40,054 bases of DNA from Desulfobulbaceae bacterium. GTDB taxonomy: Bacteria; Desulfobacterota; Desulfobulbia; Desulfobulbales; Desulfobulbaceae. This document shows positions 36,186-40,054 of this stretch, piece by piece. The stretch is from positions 1 through 40,054 of the forward strand of contig WFZC01000337.1 of the NCBI GenBank assembly GCA_015489765.1. The letters run 5' to 3'. The position numbers were made by a program, and so were the translations under genes. The stretch's first letter is position 1; each line of letters starts with the position of its first letter. The notes under the pieces are model-generated. The model was not told the DNA's origin, made no database searches, and saw only the letters and a list, made by a program, of their open reading frames with translations.

Positions 36186-38360
36186 TTATGAGGTTTTTTT
36201 CAGGGTTTTCTTAATGTATTCCAGTAGTTTGTTCATGCTGATCGGTTTGCGGAGCATGGCAGCTATATCAAGCCGGACAAAGTCATGGGCTGAAATATTT
36301 TCACTGTACCCGGTGGCCAGGATGGTCGGAAGATCGCCGCGAATTTCCCGTATCTTTGCAATAAGATCCATGCCGGTCATCTTCGGCATATTTTGATCGG
36401 TGACCACCAGGTCCCATTGCTGTGGATTAGCGCTGAAAATTTTCCAGGCCTCCTTACCATTTTTGCAGGTTGTCAGTAGAAAACCGTATTTTTCCAGATA
36501 GGTTTTTACAAGATCACGGATCGCCTGTTCATCATCGGCAAAGAGAATGGAGGCTCTGCGTCCCTCTCCGGCAACGGAAGAATCGGCATCCTTTTTCCCG
36601 GTAGCGGTATGGGCGGGCATGGAAGGTGCGACCGGAAAATAGATAATGAAAATGGTTCCCTTGCCCGGTTTAGAGCGTACCTTGATGCCGGCCCCGTGAC
36701 TTTGAAGAATACCGTGTACCACTGCCAGCCCCAGGCCGGTGCCCTTTCCGTATCCTTTGGTGGTGAAATAAGGATCAAAGATCTTCTTAATGACCTTGGA
36801 CGACATACCGTGTCCCGTGTCCCGGACCACCAAGCGCACATATTTTCCGGGCGGCAACTCAGGACCGCCACCGGTATTCTTTTTCGGGGCATAGGAGATG
36901 TCCTGCAGGCTGACCGTCAATACGCCGCCGTGTTCTTTCATGGCATGCAGGCTGTTGGTGCAGAGATTGACAATAAGCTGATGGATCTGGGTCGGATTTG
37001 CCAGCACAAGAGAGGTTGAGGTGATATCCTGGTAGATTTTGACTGTTTTTGGCGCCGATGAGCGGAGCATCTGTACTGCTTCCTGTATGATCAGGGAGAT
37101 CTGCACCGCCTGCTTTGCCTGGTCTTCCTTGCTGCTGAAAGTCAGTATTTGCCGGACCAGTTCACTGGCGCGTTGTGCTGCTATCTGGACTTGATGTAAT
37201 GAGTCGGCAATGGGCGATGTCTTTTTCACCTTCATCAGGGCCAGGTCGGTATAACCCATGATGGCGGTCAAAATATTATTAAAATCATGGGCAATGCCTC
37301 CGGCCATGGTGCCGATGGCCTCCATTTTCTGGCTCTGGCGCAACTCTTCTTCAAGTTGTTTTTCCGTGGTCATGTCCTTCATCGAGACGTGGAGAATCTT
37401 GCCGCTGGCTGTGGGCACACAATGGACATTGGCTTCGGTCAATCGGACGGTACCCTTGCGCGAGCGGATGTACCACTGACAGGTGACTGTTTCTCCCGCA
37501 AAGGCCTGCTCCTTTATTTCACGTATTTTCTGAAGGGTCGGCGTGCCGTCGGGTTGAATCTCCGGTGCGAACGCATCGGAGGGCAGGCCAATAAGCTCTC
37601 TCTTGTCCTTGCAGTCCAACAATTCCAGGCCTGCTTTGTTGCTGTCGAGATAACGCCAGTTTTTAAAGAGAAAATGGGCGTCGTGTGAGGATTCAAACAG
37701 GGCTTGATAGAGTCGTTCCTTTTCTTCCAGCCTGTTTTCCGCCCTGTTGAGGGCGCTGACATCGATACCGATACAGAGCAGTTCCAGAAAGGAGCCATCT
37801 TCACCGGTGATAACCTTGTTGCACCACTGAATGTGCGCACGGCTGCCGTCCCTGCGCAGATTGTTCAGGGTACAGCTGCGGAATCGGGTGGGATTCCGGA
37901 GGATCCTTTTCATCAGTCTGTTGATGAATTTTTTCGGGTCCGGTCTTGTTGGGAGAATGGTCCCCAGAATGCTGTGATCAACGAGATCATCATGGGTAAA
38001 TCCGAAGAAATCCAGCCCGTATTGGTTGATAAAGAGGATTTTGCCCTGAGGATCAAGTCGGAGAATAATACTGTTGCTGCTCTGGACCAGTTCCTGATAC
38101 AGTCGTTGCTGATGGTGGAGACGGCCTATTTTTTTGCGCAGGCTTTCATTGACCGAAGAGAGGATGTCGGCCAGCATGTTGATGTCGCTTTCCGCAAGAG
38201 CGGTTGTCCCGTCCATTCCGGGAACCGAGATCGGTTCGGGCTGTTTTTCTTTAAACGCGGGCCGGATAAGTGTGAACAACAGCCAGCACAGCAGGGCGAT
38301 GATCAGGATGATCGTCAGCACCAGCAAAATGGCAAGGATGTTGAGAAGGGAGAGTATCAT
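36186..38360 (-). CDS. Hybrid sensor histidine kinase (TM, two PAS, HisKA, HATPase, C-terminal receiver)
   Basis: [54 protein letters not shown], then receiver [14 protein letters not shown]...[13 protein letters not shown]. Confidence 0.93.
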   Translation of the reverse strand: MILSLLNILAILLVLTIILIIALLCWLLFTLIRPAFKEKQPEPISVPGMDGTTALAESDINMLADILSSVNESLRKKIGRLHHQQRLYQELVQSSNSIILRLDPQGKILFINQYGLDFFGFTHDDLVDHSILGTILPTRPDPKKFINRLMKRILRNPTRFRSCTLNNLRRDGSRAHIQWCNKVITGEDGSFLELLCIGIDVSALNRAENRLEEKERLYQALFESSHDAHFLFKNWRYLDSNKAGLELLDCKDKRELIGLPSDAFAPEIQPDGTPTLQKIREIKEQAFAGETVTCQWYIRSRKGTVRLTEANVHCVPTASGKILHVSMKDMTTEKQLEEELRQSQKMEAIGTMAGGIAHDFNNILTAIMGYTDLALMKVKKTSPIADSLHQVQIAAQRASELVRQILTFSSKEDQAKQAVQISLIIQEAVQMLRSSAPKTVKIYQDITSTSLVLANPTQIHQLIVNLCTNSLHAMKEHGGVLTVSLQDISYAPKKNTGGGPELPPGKYVRLVVRDTGHGMSSKVIKKIFDPYFTTKGYGKGTGLGLAVVHGILQSHGAGIKVRSKPGKGTIFIIYFPVAPSMPAHTATGKKDADSSVAGEGRRASILFADDEQAIRDLVKTYLEKYGFLLTTCKNGKEAWKIFSANPQQWDLVVTDQNMPKMTGMDLIAKIREIRGDLPTILATGYSENISAHDFVRLDIAAMLRKPISMNKLLEYIKKTLKKTS

Positions 38361-38413
38361 GATAAAAAGGGTGGGTTACAGGCATGCGATCCGTAACCTC
38401 CTCCAGTCAGCCG

Positions 38414-38914
38414 TCAATGACAGCGCAGGAAGGCGGCCTGCAGCATTACCGGATAAGGGAAGGAAACATTTCTGTTGCCCCACTGGCCAAGACCTATACC
38501 AACGAATTCACCCTGTCTGTCCCAGACATCAAAGCTGTATTTCCAGCCGCACCACTGATCGTTGCAGCGATATTCCCGGCCGGGTCCAAAATAGGCAAAG
38601 GTAAAACCCGGATTATCTTTCATCCTGCGGGCCTGGCCAATAAGGACCAGGTCAGCCCCGTGTGCCTTTGCCTCCCGGTCAAGTTCTGCGCGCATTGCGG
38701 CGCCATCCGTTCCTGCCGGCATACTGACCAGTAATTCGGCGAAAACCCGGCATGGTGGAGCGGCCTGGTCCGCCTGAAAGATGTATTGTACCTTGTCGGT
38801 CGGTGGATAGACAGGGCCGTGAAACGCATAGGGATTGACCTCTTTTCCGCCGCAGGCGGAGAGAAGGAGTAGCGAACAGAACAGTAAGAGAAATGGAGAG
38901 AGTTGTTTTTTCAT
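38414..38914 (-). CDS. Lipoprotein of unknown function
   Basis: MKKQLSPFLLLFCSLLLLSACGGKE has a lipobox (LLSAC); Cys/Trp-rich C-terminus REYRCNDQWCGWKYSFDVWD. Confidence 0.75.
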   Translation of the reverse strand: MKKQLSPFLLLFCSLLLLSACGGKEVNPYAFHGPVYPPTDKVQYIFQADQAAPPCRVFAELLVSMPAGTDGAAMRAELDREAKAHGADLVLIGQARRMKDNPGFTFAYFGPGREYRCNDQWCGWKYSFDVWDRQGEFVGIGLGQWGNRNVSFPYPVMLQAAFLRCH

Positions 38915-38993
38915 AGGTGTTTTTATGGTTTGTTGAAAAACAGATGGATTCGTTTTACCGGGTTTCGGGTGTGGAGTCAGCCTCTGTGGGTGA

Positions 38994-39947
38994 TTGTTGA
39001 ACAGGTCATGTAAAAAAAACAGAACATTAGTGAGATTGCAAGAAGAAAAACACACGCTTGTGGTTGCCGATTTCCTTTTGCTGGTAACCGCCCTGGTCTG
39101 GGGTTTTGGATTTGTCGCCCAGAGGGCCGGAATGGAGTATGTCGGCCCGTTTACCTTTAACGGTATCCGCTTCCTGCTCGGTGGGATATGCCTGCTGCCG
39201 ATGAGTGTGCGGGCGGATCACACCATGGCAAAGGAAGTTGGCGCGGCCATGCCACCTGGAAAGGCAGGCCTTTTTGCGGGTTGTCTCTTGTTTGTCGGGG
39301 CCAGCCTGCAACAGGTCGGCCTTTTGTATACCAGCGCCGGCAAGGCGGGATTCATTACCGGGCTGTATGTTATTTTTGTTCCCATCTTTGGTCTTGTCCT
39401 CGGCAGGCGGACCAGTTGCGGCACCTGGCTTGGGGCATTGCTGGCAACAATAGGCATGTATTTTCTCAGCGTCCGCGAGGATTTCACCATCGGCGCTGGA
39501 GATCTCCTGGTCCTGGCCGGCGCCGGGGTCTGGGCCCTGCATGTGCTGTTACTTGGCTATCTTTCGCCGCGTACCCATCCCATCCGTCTTGCCATGACCC
39601 AGTTTCTCTACTGCGGCCTGTTCAGCCTGATCGTTGCCCTCTGTTTCGAGACAATTTCGCTGCCTGCTGTTTATGGTGCAGCCATACCCATCCTCTACGG
39701 CGGCCTCTGTTCGGTCGGGATCGGCTACACGCTGCAGACGGTTGCCCAGCGCTGGGCCCATCCCGCCCATGCATCCATTCTTCTCAGCCTTGAAGCCGTA
39801 TTCGCAGCCGTTGGCGGCTGGTGGCTGCTTGGGGAAACACTCACCGGGCGGGGATTATTCGGTTGCGCCCTGATGCTCGTCGGGATGCTGTTTTCCCAGG
39901 TATATCCGCTTCTGCGCAGGAAAAGAGTTCCTTTGGTTTATAACTGA
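38994..39947 (+). CDS. DMT-superfamily EamA-type transporter
   Basis: LVTALVWGFGFVAQRAGMEYVGPFTFNGIRFLLGG...LYTSAGKAGFITGLYVIFVPIFGLVLGRR. Start uncertain (TTG 38994 or GTG near 39030). Confidence 0.88.
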   Translation: MLNRSCKKNRTLVRLQEEKHTLVVADFLLLVTALVWGFGFVAQRAGMEYVGPFTFNGIRFLLGGICLLPMSVRADHTMAKEVGAAMPPGKAGLFAGCLLFVGASLQQVGLLYTSAGKAGFITGLYVIFVPIFGLVLGRRTSCGTWLGALLATIGMYFLSVREDFTIGAGDLLVLAGAGVWALHVLLLGYLSPRTHPIRLAMTQFLYCGLFSLIVALCFETISLPAVYGAAIPILYGGLCSVGIGYTLQTVAQRWAHPAHASILLSLEAVFAAVGGWWLLGETLTGRGLFGCALMLVGMLFSQVYPLLRRKRVPLVYN

Positions 39948-40054
39948 GGCAGTTTTGCATGACAGGTCCTTCTGTCCGGCTCCTGGGTAATTGTTCTGTA
40001 AATATTTCCTTCCCTTCTTTTGAATCATCTTCTTGTCTGGTATACTGTAAAAAC

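Noticed and set aside
40045-40054. Possible start of a further repeat copy (ctgtaaaaac) at the right edge
   Set aside because: Only about 8 nt match the repeat 5' end (gtaaaaac) and the left flank gatggcgtc is absent; not distinguishable from chance.
1-40054. CRISPR arrays, rRNA or tRNA genes
   Set aside because: No regularly spaced direct repeats or recognisable tRNA/rRNA segments were seen by eye; a tRNAscan/CRISPR search would settle it.

Overview
The 40 kb window looks like a chromosomal segment of a Desulfobulbales-like (deltaproteobacterial / Desulfobacterota) organism. The taxon is inferred from gene content only. From left to right it contains: a mazEF toxin-antitoxin pair (mazF runs off the left edge); an AT-rich intergenic region with REP-like palindromes; a four-gene signalling cluster (DUF202-receiver protein with a 12-heptad Arg ladder, a PEP-synthase-like protein apparently lacking the PEP-binding barrel, a CxxCH heme-binding sensor kinase, and an NtrC-type regulator); NhaD-like, CBS and ClC ion-transport genes; TauE- and YeiH-type exporters; a methyltetrahydrofolate methyltransferase-like gene; class II DAHP synthase; a ptsN-rpoN-lptB-lptA locus; argB-argD; mntP, chrA, thermonuclease and bacteriohemerythrin; an MBL hydrolase; a rearranged cytochrome bd locus (cydB - Rrf2 - DUF4492 - cydA - unlisted 30-aa TM ORF); an uncharacterised AAA+ protein; a hybrid histidine kinase; a lipoprotein; and an EamA transporter. 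The most notable observations are: (i) a dispersed ~160-185 bp MITE-like repeat (three full copies and one fragment, all on +), with imperfect terminal inverted repeats and apparent target-site duplications; one copy sits exactly in an ancestral argB/argD ATGA overlap and the duplication restored both the stop and the start codon; (ii) the Arg-ladder DUF202-receiver protein and its neighbours; (iii) a possible new small bd-oxidase subunit. All calls are by eye from sequence and the supplied ORFs; no database search was run.
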